A DNA stretch of 64,000 bases from NCBI RefSeq assembly GCF_000218685.1, contig NW_006763292.1:1137470-1201469 (forward strand), given 5' to 3'. The translations under genes and the position numbers were made by a program. Within the stretch, counting starts at the first letter, position 1, and each line of letters begins with the position of its first letter. This document shows, one piece after another, positions 21,974 through 33,306 of this stretch. Below the pieces are notes generated by a model, which made no database searches, had not been told where the DNA came from, and worked only from the letters and a program-made list of their open reading frames with translations. The DNA is from Serpula lacrymans var. lacrymans S7.9 (lineage: Eukaryota; Basidiomycota; Agaricomycetes; Boletales; Serpulaceae).

Positions 21974-23561
21974 CTACCCCATCTCCTGAGCAATTTTATC
22001 TCGTCGGTTGTGTGCTGCAAGACAAGCTACTTCCAATATTACTTGATATGAAAGCTCCCCGTTATTGCCATTATTGGGTGTGAGAATATCAGTGTCTTTG
22101 TCGTTGTCTTCGTCATTAGTCGGATTGTGAGTACGGATGAAGTTGTGAAGGAAGCAAATGGCAGGTGGGATGACCACAGACATGTTGTATTCAGGTGCAG
22201 CCTTCAAGATTGAAAACTGGTGCTTCAGAACGCCAAAGATACGCTCAATGATGTTCCGAGCTGATGCATGGCGCAAATTGAAGTACTCTTGCTGTAACAA
22301 CCAAGAGTTAGTTACTCTGGCGCACACAGGAACACACTATAAAGGTAGTGGAAGATGGGGAGTGGGTACCCCTTGGGCTGCAGTGAGTTAGTTGGTATAC
22401 AACAGGAGGACTCGCTGAGGAGTCTCCTGGATCTATTGGGGTATATATACTACTACAGGTTTGTTTGTACATGTGTACTATACAGTTGATGAAGGCAGTG
22501 GCTGATGATGTCATAGGGCCTAGCCCGTATGGCCAGCTCCACTGCGTGAGAGAGTTAAGTCTAAAAGTAAAAGAAAGGCAACGCGGCGCGAGAAAGGGAA
22601 ATGCCGCGTGGCACTTAAAGTATAAAGTTAAAGCGGAGAATAAAAAGGAAAGGAGATGTCCGGAAATTGTGTTATCGTAACACTTGCGTGTTCTGGGGCC
22701 TTTTAAAAGTGAGCTTAGTCCAAATATATATATTAGGGACTTACCTGCAGTTTCCACAAGCGTATTTGGCCAGGTGGTAGTGCACACCTCTGTAGGGGAC
22801 AAGGAGCTGGTCACATGAGGGAAATCCTGCATTGGCCAGATAGTATTGGCCACGGGGTATATACAGATCATGGGAGTGGGCATCATCAAAGAGACTGGCA
22901 TCCGCAGCGGACCCCTCCCACCCACACCAATGGCGTCCTTGAAGTGGCGAAGTTTCGGGTTGTTGGCAATAGCAGCTGGTGTGGCCTCAGTGTCCCCAGG
23001 AAGATGTACATAGGAGTTGTAGATATTGGTGGAAGTGAAAGCCTGAAACATCTGCTTGAAATACTTGGTGATTGTGTCGTTGGAATGTTGAAAGTGTTCA
23101 GCGAGACGGCGGGTAGATAGACCGGTGACGCAGGCATACAGAAAGATGGCAGTTTGTTCCTCCAGCTTGACATGCTTGGAGTCAGTATACCCATGACTCT
23201 GCAGGAAATCGATAAGCTTTATAAATACTTCTCGCCACATCCCCAACTCAGTCCTTATTCAATCAGGATGACCGTCCATTAATTCTCTAACCCATCCATA
23301 ACCCGTCAGAATTGAGTTATGATATGGCCTTGGCCGTGGTCACTGCTCCTGCCCCTCAGCAACAGCTTGAGCTGTTGCAACGATCGACTGAACAAGGATT
23401 GACATGAACCTCGACATCTGCAGGCCATATGAGAGGATCTGTTGTCTAGTCAAGGCGATCTGTGAGTTGGATGGGGCTTGATTTTTGTCCTCTGTTTCCG
23501 GACTATGAATTTCTTCTATTTTGTCCATGCGATTAGAATCGGACTTGATATTGAGCTGCAA
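21974..23561 (-). pseudogene. PIF/Harbinger DDE transposase, interrupted and decayed
   Basis: DDE_Tnp_4-type transposase. N-terminal pieces: LTRQQILSYGLQMSRFM (23440), HNSILTGYGWVRELMDGHPD (23290), then GMWREVFIKLIDFLQSHGY (23240), LSTRRLAEHFQHSNDTITKYF (23100) and LRHFKDAIG. The frame then jumps to DDAHSHDLYIPRGQYYLANAGFP and LVPYRGVRYHLAK, so the part bearing the first catalytic Asp has been lost. LANAGFP has Asn where the family has Asp. The C-terminal signature EYFNLRHASARNIIERIFG at 22285-22229 keeps the catalytic Glu. A solo LTR splits the gene at 22293-22682. TGA stops occur at about 23337 and 23264, both explained by CGA-to-TGA changes. A typical intron sits near 22700-22745. Confidence 0.85.
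22293..22682 (-). mobile_element. Solo LTR, family A, copy 2
   Basis: A 390-bp unit in reverse orientation, TGTAACAACC to ATCGTAACA, with a perfect CTTGC duplication at 22288-22292 and 22683-22687. Removing it and one duplication restores the transposase frame at TQEYFNLRHASAR. It is nearly identical to the copy at 29517-29902, so both look young. Confidence 0.92.
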
Positions 23562-23745
23562 GACAAAACTTATAATAATGGCTGGTAGCGCTAACTAGGG
23601 GTATGTGCAAGAACTTTGCGGTCTGTGTGTTTTCATTCTCCGCTCTAACCGGGAGGAGCTGGGCCGAAGCAAAAATCGATTTTTTTGAAAAGTGAGAGTT
23701 CCCGTATGAGCTCTAAGTTAACCTCGCAACCCGCACCCTCCAGCT

Positions 23746-25046
23746 GTGTCATTATCTCTTGTCTCAATTATTTCCCACGGGATTGTGGGAACGCTACCGA
23801 GTTGGGAGGACCATTTATGTGACCAGTGTCACATTCGTTACACTGTCCTGCCACCGCTTTTGAAGTCAGAAGTACATAAAATAGGCCAAGTGCGAGATCT
23901 TCAAGTGCGGATAACAAAAGCCCGAAAATATGCTGCAGAAAAAATCAAAACAGCAAGAGGATTTATTTACCGTCTTGGCCGTTCTATTACCAGTTCTGCT
24001 GTTGAGACTATTCTCAAAAGCGAGTCACTTGTGCCTACTGTAGTAAGCACCACCTATTTATTTGGTGTATCAAACTGATGTCAGCTATAATACAGAATGC
24101 CTTTGCAGATAGATTGGGAGATGATTTCCGAGTCTTTGACATGCTTGTTGTTGATGCTATGCATGAAATTGAATTGGGTGTATGGAAAGCAATATTTACC
24201 CATATTGTCCGTATATTATATGCTTCAGTAGAAGGTAGTCAAGCTGTAGCTAAACTGGATGCAAGGTAGTTGCGCACTCTTTACTTGTATTCTTCTGCCA
24301 ACTAATAGATTCGCTTATACAGGTTCCGTGAAATCCCTGCATTTGGTCAATCAACAATTCGACGGTTCTCAAACAATGCAAGTGAGATGAAGAAGCTTGC
24401 AACAAGGGACCTTGAAGATTTATTACAGGTATATACCCACTATCTATGGCTTAGACTCCTTAGCTAACAGCCACCTGTTTATCTTATCAGTGCGCTATCC
24501 CTGGGATTGAGGGGTTGTTGCCATCGCCCCATAACCAAAACATAACCAGACTTATATTCCGCTTGGCTCAATGGCATGCATTAGCCAAGCTCCGCATGCA
24601 TAGAGAATCAACGTTAGCTATGCTCAATGATGCTACAGTTACCTTGGGCAAAGAACTGCGTAATTTTTGCAATGTTACCTGCACTGCTTTTGCAACAAAA
24701 GAGCTGCCACGAGAAACTTCCTCTCGTATGCAACGAGCAAAACATAATGTTACCTCAAACCGATCTGGTCGTGATGCTGAAGGCTCTCGGGGAAATCATA
24801 CAGACCAAGGAATACAAATACCACGCCGGAAGAAATTCAACCTTTCAACCTACAAGGTCCATGCATTGGGTGATTATGTGAGGACAATCCGCATGTTTGG
24901 CACAACAGATTCATATACTACGCAAATTGTAAGTAATATTTATATATTTGGATCTCATCTGTGGACCATATGCAATTGCTTAGCACCTCCGAGCAAGTTT
25001 GATGTCTTGGCTTCATGCAGTCATCATGCCAGCCATGTTTTGAGAT
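23746..25046 (+). pseudogene. Plavaka/CACTA-like transposase fragment with intact introns
   Basis: Exons join cleanly across introns at 24040-24095, 24266-24322, 24429-24490 and 24929-24983, all GT-AG and 55-62 nt. Segments: LPSWEDHLCDQCHIRYTVLP, IYRLGRSITSSAVETILKSE, then FADRLGDDFRVFDMLVVDAM, HEIELGVWKAIFTHIVRIL, FGQSTIRRFSNNASEMKKLA, DLEDLLQCAIPGIEGLLP and FNLSTYKVHALGDYVRTIRM with FGTTDSYTTQ. This is the transposase region typical of Plavaka-type CACTA/EnSpm elements of basidiomycetes, by memory of motifs. The reading frame is unusually free of stops. The N-terminal part is missing, and the expected continuation after FGTTDSYTTQ (an ELEH-type motif) is not found in the last exon. Likely a truncated copy upstream of the DIL gene. 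Confidence 0.65.
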
Positions 25047-25624
25047 ACCCTTGCCCCAAACAAGTCGACCGCTCCTATATATTGATATAAGACTGTACCA
25101 TGGTTCATAATGTTTCCACCAAGTATATACTTGGGCCATGCCAAGGAGCTTTCTGGTGGTCCTGCTATGTCCAGGCAGGTTTCAACTGTTTTCGTGTTGT
25201 ACCGACAACCTCTTGACACCCATGACAATATTGCTCAACCTTGTGTAGGTTATCATCCAAGCCATATTGTGCGATGCTCTCATACCAGACAATCCAACCA
25301 CTATTACATATACATACCATTACATATCATGTGTCCAGAAAATACACGTTTTGACCATACCAGGCAATCTGCTGCTGAACCTGCTATAGTCTGCTAATCT
25401 ATGCCAAGCCCATCCAGTGCGGGTGTCTGTGTGCTGATGTTTGCCACCCGCCATCAGGCAATAGCAGGAATCAACCGTTTTCGTGATGACTTGGATTTGT
25501 TTTTCATGCAGTGAAAACGGGCGTAAAAGAACTACATTCCGCTTTGGCAACAAGGGCTCCGAGTTAGTGAAGTTTAACCTGATCGACATCCTTGCCATCG
25601 GGTCGAGCTAAAGCACAGCAAGCT
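25047..25624 (+). other. Spacer between transposase fragment and DIL gene
   Basis: No clear coding sequence. It holds the 5' flank of the DIL gene. The open frame entering that gene extends upstream to about 25592 without an ATG, so the ATG at 25625 is the likely start. Decayed transposon 3' sequence may occupy 25050-25500. Confidence 0.4.
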
Positions 25625-28600
25625 ATGGATTTGACATCTTTTGGACCATCAAATTTTACTGTGGAGCCAGATCTTCACCCACTATACCCAAATTCAATCG
25701 CAATATCATCTCTCCTGTCGTCGCAATCCAGTCTAACTTCCTCACAAAAGGCAGAACTTGTATCTCATTGCCTGATCCGCTCGTGTGTGTTCGGCGAGCT
25801 CCCTGTACTTTCATATCTTTTCGCCGATCCCCACGCTAAAGTATTTCTCGATTTGAATGCACAAGACGAGGATGGACTGTGTTTGGTTAGCTTGGCAATA
25901 CAAGGATTTGGATCAGAGTCTGAAAGAGATGTAGAACGAGAAGAGTGTGTTCGCCTCCTGATTGCTCAGGGAGCAAATGTGAACTGTGCAGATCAAGGCG
26001 CGATTTACCTTTCCCCCTTGTACGATTACATGTTGACTGTTATCCACCATTAGCTGGTTGGACACCTCTACACTATGCCGCTCTACTGTCTCCTCCGACT
26101 TTAGTCTCTCATCTAATGACTCACGGATGCTCTCCCTTCTCTTTGACACGCCGCCAGCTCACGCCCTTAGACATAGTCAGTGCTCATACTCCGTTACCCG
26201 GACGTGAAGATGTCAGTCTATTGTTAGAGGAAGCCATGCGTAGCCAGGGCTGGACGGGGGGAAGGATCGTTAACGTCAGGAAGTCATTGGATGAGCGCAT
26301 CAAAAGATGTGAAAAAGAGAAAAGAGTTCGTGACGAGGTTTCAAATATACTCCAAGTTGACTATCGGTGGTGGGGCGCCGATGAGTTGAATGATTCGTAC
26401 CTTCAGTTGGATGATGACGAGACTGATGAAATGGATGAAAGTTTTTATGTAAGCCATTCCTCTTGAGAGCACAAGCGTGCGTGCAGCTGAAAATGTCACA
26501 GACACCACCGTTAGGTTATTCATCGATGCTGGTCTTTTCACCAGACGAACTTCCTCATTTACTACAGTCCACCATCACCGACTTTCAGCCTTCTTTACGG
26601 AATACCCAGCCTGCCAATGTCTTGTATATGATGGCGCGCTTTGCTTGCTTGACCTGCGATCGAACATGGCTTGAAGATTTAATAATAGGAGCTACTGATG
26701 CCATCGAGGAAAAGATTTTTGCACGTACTAATGGGCTCTCCATTTGTTTTCATACTTATATTATTTCATAGAGTCGATCGGAAGACATCACTTGCCTCGT
26801 GTTCTGGTTATACAACAGCACTATATGGCTCCATCTCATGCAGTGCGATAACTCGATAAACGAATCATGCGAGATGCTTGGTTCTTTCGTGCTCATAGAA
26901 GAAGTAATCAATTCTGTGTTTGGTGAGTAACTCGGTTATTAGATGCTGTTGTAACTCAGTGGTTTGCAGTATTTATCATTCGCTTTGCCGAGAGGAAAAT
27001 CGATGCACTACTCGATGTTGCACTGCTGGATCACTCTCCTCTCTCTTCTGAGCTAGACTCGGTGCAATTCGAATCAGAGTGGTCTTTTCTACGACCATTT
27101 AGTACAAAGAAGAAAGCTGCAAAGTTCTCTTCTGGCGCGAATGGCATGTCATCGCGCAGCAGAACACCATCGTCACCCCTGGTTCTCCCCATTAGACCAT
27201 CCTCTCCTTCGGTACAGCCAACGCTTGGTGCTGCTATTGCTCCAAAAGGTTTTTCGTCCCTAAGGCAAAGTTTATCTCTTGCAAGGCCTCCCTCGGCCCC
27301 TCTACAGTCTCTATTTTCTGATCCACCACTTTCACCATCCCCATACAATGTCACGGCCTTCCTCACCGCTCTGCATACACTGCTAACTTTAGCAGGAGTT
27401 AATCCGGCGTTAACAATACAACTGTGGTCGCAAGTGATGTACTGGACTTCATGTAGGTGTTTTTTCGAGCATTCGTAGTACCTATCTGGTGACATGCCCT
27501 TAGGTGAAATCTTCAACCGAGTACTAACCCGAAAGAAGTATATTTGCCGGTAAGGAATAGTTTTTGTTGGTTTCCTCAAGAGTAACTAAGATTGTTTAAA
27601 GCTCGAGAGCAATCCAAATAAGAATAAATTTGAATGTGCTTGAGGAATGGATTGATGAGATGGGCTTACCCAGAGGAATATCCGCCCATTTTTGTGCAGT
27701 TCGAGATCTGTTGAATTGGTTGCAGGTATATTGCGCTCCTTTCCAGTTATCGATTTCTTTGATCCCTTTTGCAGCGTCTGTCTTCAATAACAGATTTTCC
27801 GAACCTTGTTGCAACCATACAGACGATGAAGAACATCAATCCCTTACAGGTGTGTGGATCGACTCGGTCGGTTTAGGTTACTTGTCTCTCACCTCGAAGG
27901 TAGATGCGGCGGGCTGTCCGCGATTATAAGTACGAAATACATGAAGGGAGAATGACAGAAGAGTGCATTCAATATCTCACGCAACTTCAGAAAGACTGGG
28001 AGCGGCATCGTGTCAAGTTGGGGGTACAAGCATTACGGAAGGAGGTATGTATGCACTTGTTACTTTGTGTTCATTCTCACCAGTATGTTCCAGATTAGTG
28101 ATCGGGAACAGGAGCGTGAAGGGGGCTCCGCCCGAGAAAATTGTGGCATAGACCTATCTCACACTACCATCTCGGAATCATCTGCCGCTCAGCATTGCAT
28201 CGACCTTCTATTTCAACAGAGGGAAGAAGCAGCTCCATGGGAACCGGCGAAGCCTCCCCAAGTGCTTGGAGAGTTACTAGACTCTCGATATATGCTTCCA
28301 TTGTTATTTCCGTCGGATCCTCGCATGCTGTCTGTTTCCTCTGTCACCAGTATCAGTGTTATTACCTCCTCTCAACAAAGTGCCCAGCGTTCCGATACCG
28401 GATGCAGTATTAGCCGTGCGGGTGTTAGAAACAAAGGTGTTGTAGATTGGAGGTCCCAGAGCAGGAAGGTCCGTGATATAGGCATCGAGGCTTTGCAGCA
28501 GGTGGATGGTATCAGGTATACTGCTCGATGGATGCGACCTGACGAAGGCGTTGAAAACGACATTGCATTCAGACGGTCTTCATATTCTTTTCACGACATC

Positions 28601-28726
28601 GACATTTTGAGGCCTTACCATGTGCTGTCTAGTGCCACCCCGCTCACACGAAAGCCTTCTAAGGGGAGATTAAGCCTTGATGCAAATCACCACCCTCAGA
28701 CCGACAGTTCGTATTATCTACATTAA
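25625..28726 (+). CDS. Ankyrin-repeat and DIL (dilute) domain protein, 10 exons
   Basis: The one convincing host gene. The N-terminus has ankyrin repeats (LNAQDEDGLCLVSLAIQGFG, then GANVNCAD/GWTPLHYAALLSP across intron 1). A conserved region LVFWLYNSTIWLHLMQCDN leads into the DIL domain: VTAFLTALHTLLTLAGVNP, IFNRVLTRKKYICR, INLNVLEEWIDEMGLP, VRDLLNWLQ. A basic helix MRRAVRDYKYEIHEGRMTEE follows, then a disordered tail. DIL is the cargo-binding tail fold of class V myosins, but there is no motor here. Fungal proteins with this architecture are known; their role is probably in trafficking or polarity (inference). Introns: 25998-26053, 26449-26501, 26721-26772, 26923-26969, 27453-27503, 27550-27601, 27726-27774, 27850-27903, 28046-28093. 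The first and third need GC donors. The start at 25625 is the first ATG in frame. Confidence 0.85.
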
Positions 28727-29017
28727 ATTTTGATAGCATAATTTGCCTTTTGTTTCATAATTGTGTTCAGAGTACAATAGCAAGCAAGTTCTAGGATGTC
28801 AGGCAAACCAACCTCCAAGGCTTATTTCGCTTAGTTTCGCTCGCGTGGTTTTTGTGGCAACACAGGAGCAGCAGTACAGTAGTAGTGAACGCAGTGAAAA
28901 TTGCAGCCACATTGAAATTCTCACGTTTATAAGGACAGACAGCACAAGTTCACTGACTTCTGACTAAATAAAATTTGATCACTTTACTGTATTATTATTA
29001 CTCTAAAGATAGTATGG
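28727..29017. other. 3' flank of the DIL gene and start of Helitron sequence
   Basis: AT-rich, no gene recognised. It includes the presumed 3' untranslated region. The join to the Helitron relic is not sharply visible. Confidence 0.4.
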
Positions 29018-29120
29018 AGTAGCTCAGTCAAGAGCAACGGAATGCTTTTGATACCATCATACAGTCAATCTATCATAATTGGGGAATAACTTGCTTTATT
29101 AACAGTGCTGAAGGTAAGGG

Positions 29121-29320
29121 TTGACAAATTATGACATTTGTTTATAGTATGAGAAAACATGCATTGGCCAGGGCTTGAACCTGGGACTCCAGCTTTTCAT
29201 GGTCTGGTGCTTTACCAACTAAGCTACCAAGGCGTACTTGGAAAGCATACTGATTGGTTGCATGCCCAGAAGGTCCAGAATCACTGTACACGGGTGCGGA
29301 TCCCATTGTGTTGTGATAAG
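29121..29320 (-). mobile_element. 200-bp tRNA-derived insertion (SINE-like), 8-bp duplication
   Basis: Flanked by the exact duplication GGTAAGGG at 29113-29120 and 29321-29328. Removing 200 bp plus one duplication restores the helicase Walker A frame (AEGKGKTYL). The insert contains a 73-bp tRNA-like sequence on the minus strand. No terminal inverted repeats and no poly(A) are visible. A tRNA-related SINE is the best explanation; a small DNA element with an 8-bp duplication that picked up a tRNA gene is the alternative. Confidence 0.75.
29161..29233 (-). tRNA. tRNA-like sequence or tRNA pseudogene
   Basis: On the minus strand the acceptor 5' half GCCTTGG pairs with CCAATGC except for one mismatch. 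The D-arm TAGCTTAGTTGGTAAAGCA keeps the A-box pattern. The T-arm CCAGG-TTCAAGC-CCTGG is perfect and holds the B box. The anticodon arm does not fold into a standard 5-bp stem with 7-base loop, so the anticodon cannot be assigned. It probably retains internal polymerase III promoter boxes rather than being a working tRNA. Confidence 0.55.
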
Positions 29321-29516
29321 GGTAAGGGAAAAACATATCTCTGTAATACAATTGCCGCTGCTGCTTGAGCAAGAGATAATCATAATGTTGCTCTATGTGT
29401 AGCATCCTCTGAGATTGAATCCCTATTCCTGTACATGAAACATCCACATGCAGGATTCCAAAAAACTCTGACCTCCATGAGGTATTGAGACATACCGGAG
29501 TTATTGTCTGGGATGA

Positions 29517-29902
29517 TGTTACGATAACACAATTTCCGGACATCTCCTTTCCTTTTTATTCTCCGCTTTAACTTTATACTTTAAGTGCCACGCGGCATTT
29601 CCCTTTCTCGCGCCGCGTTGCCTTTCTTTTACTTTTAGACTTAACTCTCTCACGCAGTGGAGCTGGCCATACGGGCTAGGCCCTATGACATCATCAGCCA
29701 CTGCCTTCATCAACTGTATAGTACACATGTACAAACAACCTGTAGTAGTATATATACCCCAATAGATCCAGGAGACTCCTCAGCGAGTCCTCCTGTTGTA
29801 TACCAACAAACTCTCTGCAGCTTAAAGGGTAACCACTCCCTCATCACTACCTTTATAGTGTGTTCTTGTGTGCGCCAGAGTAACTAACTCTTGGTTGTTA
29901 CA
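29517..29902 (+). mobile_element. Solo LTR, family A, copy 3
   Basis: A 386-bp unit, TGTTACGATAACACA to TTGGTTGTTACA, with perfect GATGA duplication at 29512-29516 and 29903-29907. Deleting it restores VWDEAPMQ, the Walker B region of the helicase. A TATATATA box lies at about 29749, followed by GGAGACTCCTCAGCGAGTCC, which can form a GACTC/GAGTC hairpin near the expected transcript start. Confidence 0.93.
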
Positions 29903-31375
29903 GATGAAGCGCCAATGCAACACTGTCATGGGATTAAAGCATTAGATCATACATTGCGGGACATTTTGGATAATCAACTTCCATTTGGAGGCATTATAAT
30001 AATCTTTGGAGGGGACTTCCACCAAACAACGCCTGTTGTTCCAAGAGGGTCAAGGCAATGCATTATTTCTGCCTTTCTTAGAAGGTCACAACTGTGGACA
30101 AATATCCATATCTGCTATCTCACATAGAACATGTGCCTTGACCGTACTCCAGAAAGTGAAGCCTTTGCTAGCTGACTCCTGGATGTTGGTGGTGGTCATG
30201 GAATTGCAGGAGATGGAACTATTGAGCTTCCCGCCAACATGCTTATGCCAGAAAACACCATAGACTCATTAGTTGACACTACCTATCCTGGAATTGCAAA
30301 TAGAGACCAAGATAACCATCATTTCCTCCACTGCACCATCCTCTCCACATTAAATGATGCCATTAGCAACCTTAATTCAGTAATCCTCACAACATCCCCT
30401 GGAGAAGAGTTAGTAGCTCTGTCAATTGATAAAGTGGTTGGAAAGGGGCATGAAAATTATCCTGTGGAATTCTTGAACTCCTTGCAAGTATCTGGCCTTC
30501 CTGAAGCGCACCTCAAACTTAAAGCTGGATGTCCACTTATGCTCCTCCGCAATATTGATCCCCTAAATGGACTCTGTAATGGAACATGCATGATTTTGAT
30601 AGAGATGAAGAGAAGAGTATTGAAGTGCTATGTCTTGGGAGGAAAACATGCAGGAAAGGTAGCTTTTACTCCACGCCTCACATTGGAACCCTCATTGGAA
30701 GAATTGCCCATCAAGCTATCACATTGTCAATTCCCTGTCCATGCTGCCTTTGCCATGACCATCAACAAGTCTCAAGGGCAATCAGTGACATAAGTTGGGC
30801 TGGATTTACCTGTTCCAGGGTTTTTGCATGGGAAACTTTACATTGCATTGTCTTGCTGCACTTCAGGAGAGAGAATAAAAGTGCCATTTTCACGTGGTTC
30901 AAATGACAGATGTACCGTCAATGTGGTGTATCCCAAAATTCTGACTCGCTTTATCCTTGACTGGCAAGTAGATGTTTCCCCAATTCTCACCCTTTTTACT
31001 AAATTGTTTTATTCTCAGATCATATTTTCATCCTTTACCATTTCTGGAGTCTCTTTTTTAATTTCTCATCAATTTATCAATGTAATACCATAGACTTTTT
31101 ACATTACAATATATGTTGATATTTATAAAGATTCAATGAACTATCTGCTTAAATTCAGTACACTGTGTACAAGTTTAGGGCAGGCTTATAAGGATATTCA
31201 ACAACAGAACTGCAAGTCAAACATGCATCATAGGATTCAAAGACTTAACATACATTACAGACAGCATAAGTTTACTTAACATTTTGATCACTTAACAGTG
31301 ATATTATTATTATTATTATTTATCATATCACAAAAACATCACACCAGTGGCAGAGTCATGGGCTGGACCTTGTCT

Positions 31376-33300
31376 TATTGGATCTCCACAACAATGTATG
31401 CATACCATCAAAGATTATCCAGGGTATAACCAAGACACCGTACTAGAGTATCTAAGATGCCCATTATAATATAAATAGTACCTATGGTATTCTTATTGGA
31501 TGTTTTTGACATGGTACAAGTACTCCCAAAAGACATCTAAAGTATAATAAGGATATCTTATATAACCATTCAAACACTGATAGTACAAATATCAGCTTTT
31601 AATTAAATATCATACTATTTAGTACTCTCACAGGAATTCCAGGTATAATATAGACATTATAGATGCCTACTGGAACACCACCAATACAAATAGCAGTCTC
31701 ATTGGATACTCCTAACACTACTTTGTTCTCCCAAAGGACATATAGAGAATATCCAGATATAAAGGATATTGTGCATACCCAGAATACCAGCAAAATAAAT
31801 AATAATCTGATTAGATGTTTGGATGCTCTACACAACACTGTATGTATATATCAAACAACATAATATAGAAATAATAATTATACCAAACAAAAATCTAAAA
31901 GTATATGTATGGAAGAGATGCTATAGTGTTACAGATGTAATAGAAATGGCTATATCAGAGTTTGGCTATATAAAATCAATCTATATATTATATGCCCAAA
32001 GTAACACCAATCACCGTAAATCATTAACATTTTTATATCTTTATCATATAAGCCAAGATAGAGATAGAGAGTAAGTAAATATATGGTTAGCATATGGGAT
32101 TTTTCATAAATAGCTATACAAATCCAAAATGACCTTACAGCTTTTGATATAACAATCCCCAGAAGGCAGAAGTAATTAGAATATGTGAGATGGTGGAACT
32201 AGGCTAAGTAAAGATATTTATACAAGAATAGTAAGAACTTTATATTACTGGGCTCCCTAGAGCAAATTATGATCACCAAGTGAATCAATCAAATTTTAAG
32301 TGATTTTTACCAGATTAAGTATTAATATTCACCTGAATACTAGGTGTTAAAATCAGGTGATTATCAATTTATTTATAGCTGAATTCACCATGTCAAAATA
32401 TTGTGGCACTAAAGTGAATATTACCTGTTTTTCTAGTTTTTTTTTAACCTGGTAAATAGAGTGTAAAAAACAGTGAATTTCCCTTAAAATTTCGACTTTT
32501 TTCACTTAAATTATCACCCAATAAGACAATGATGAAATATAGTAAATTCATCCATGAGAATACAGTGACTTACCATGTAAGTACTAATAATTAATCTGAC
32601 TGTAGGTCTAGTCAATGTAAAACCATTAATAAACTGGAATAAATAACTATTAGCAAATAAACATACCTTTAGCAAGGAATACTGGTTCATTGGTTTAATC
32701 AAAGAATGAGCTAAACTAACAAATAAAACTTGCCTTGTGATCAGTAGCTTAAGCTTTATGTATGTGCTAGTGTAGGGAAGATTGCAGGACATGATGGTAG
32801 AAAGTTACAAGTTCAAGTAACCATAGACTCAGACACAGAAACTCAGTGGGATAATAGTTGAGCAGAGTTTAAATATATCTACTCAGCTGCTGTAGTGAAG
32901 CTACAAGGGGCTTTGTGGAGTTTCTTATATTTTGGATTCCTGGAATCTCATTAAGATTCCTGGAGGTTGAATAAAGACCACTAGTAGTTGATTATACCTT
33001 GTGGTTTTTAAAACATTTTAATTTTTAAAGTTTCATGCCAAATCACTGTTTTTAATTGATTAAATCCTAGTGGTAGGTAATTTGGAAATCACCATATAAA
33101 TCACAATCACCAGATCTCAACTGGTTTCCAGTTGACAGTCATTATTCACCAGGTTTTCTGGTGATTATCACCTTTTTTGGGTTTCACAATGTATTCAGAA
33201 TAACAACTGTTGCAGCAACCACATAAAGTAAGGATTAGTTCATACTCTAATATTTGAATGTTGGTACAAATCAATCACAGTTGATATACTTAATAAAACT
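31376..33300. other. AT-rich gene-free tract, degenerate phrase repeats at 31376-31790
   Basis: No gene is supported. The first 400 bases repeat loose phrases such as GGATATCTTATA, GACATCTAAAGTAT and CCAGATATAAAGGATATTG at irregular spacing, similar in style to the GGATGTCCCA array next to the other Helitron copy. At about 32260-33190 the words TCACCAG and CAGGTGA recur, again without coding sense. Confidence 0.4.
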
Positions 33301-33306
33301 AAGTGA

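Larger units (their letters stand above)
29018..31093 (+). pseudogene. Helitron PIF1-like helicase, twice interrupted
   Basis: Helitron Rep-Hel proteins fuse a rolling-circle initiator to a 5'-3' SF1B helicase; only the helicase is here. In order: LSQEQRNAFDTIIQSIYHN near 29020-29080; Walker A as INSAEG/KGKTYLCNTI split by the 200-bp insert; VASSEIESLFL; Walker B as VW/DEAPM split by the solo LTR; GDFHQTTPVVPRGSRQ (motif III, 30013); LKAGCPLMLLRNIDPLNGLC (30520); FAMTINKSQGQSV (motif VI, 30755), then a stop where copy 1 has TQVG; and KLYIALSCCTSGERI (30832). The Walker A glycines are altered compared with the usual GGTGKT. A TAG stop at about 30125 and further frame changes show decay. Confidence 0.85.
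29018..31375 (+). mobile_element. Helitron relic, copy 2 (helicase to 3' end)
   Basis: Contains the PIF1-like helicase part of a Helitron and its 3' untranslated part. The 3' end at 31375 is set by loss of homology with copy 1 at 2701. The N-terminal replication initiator domain is not in the window, so the element is 5' truncated. It carries a 200-bp tRNA-related insertion and a solo LTR. Confidence 0.7.

Noticed and set aside
29113..29328. Intron in the Helitron helicase instead of an insertion
   Set aside because: The splice combinations tried (GTAAGG donor with the nearby AG acceptors) give a stop or the wrong frame, whereas an 8-bp target duplication explains the join exactly.
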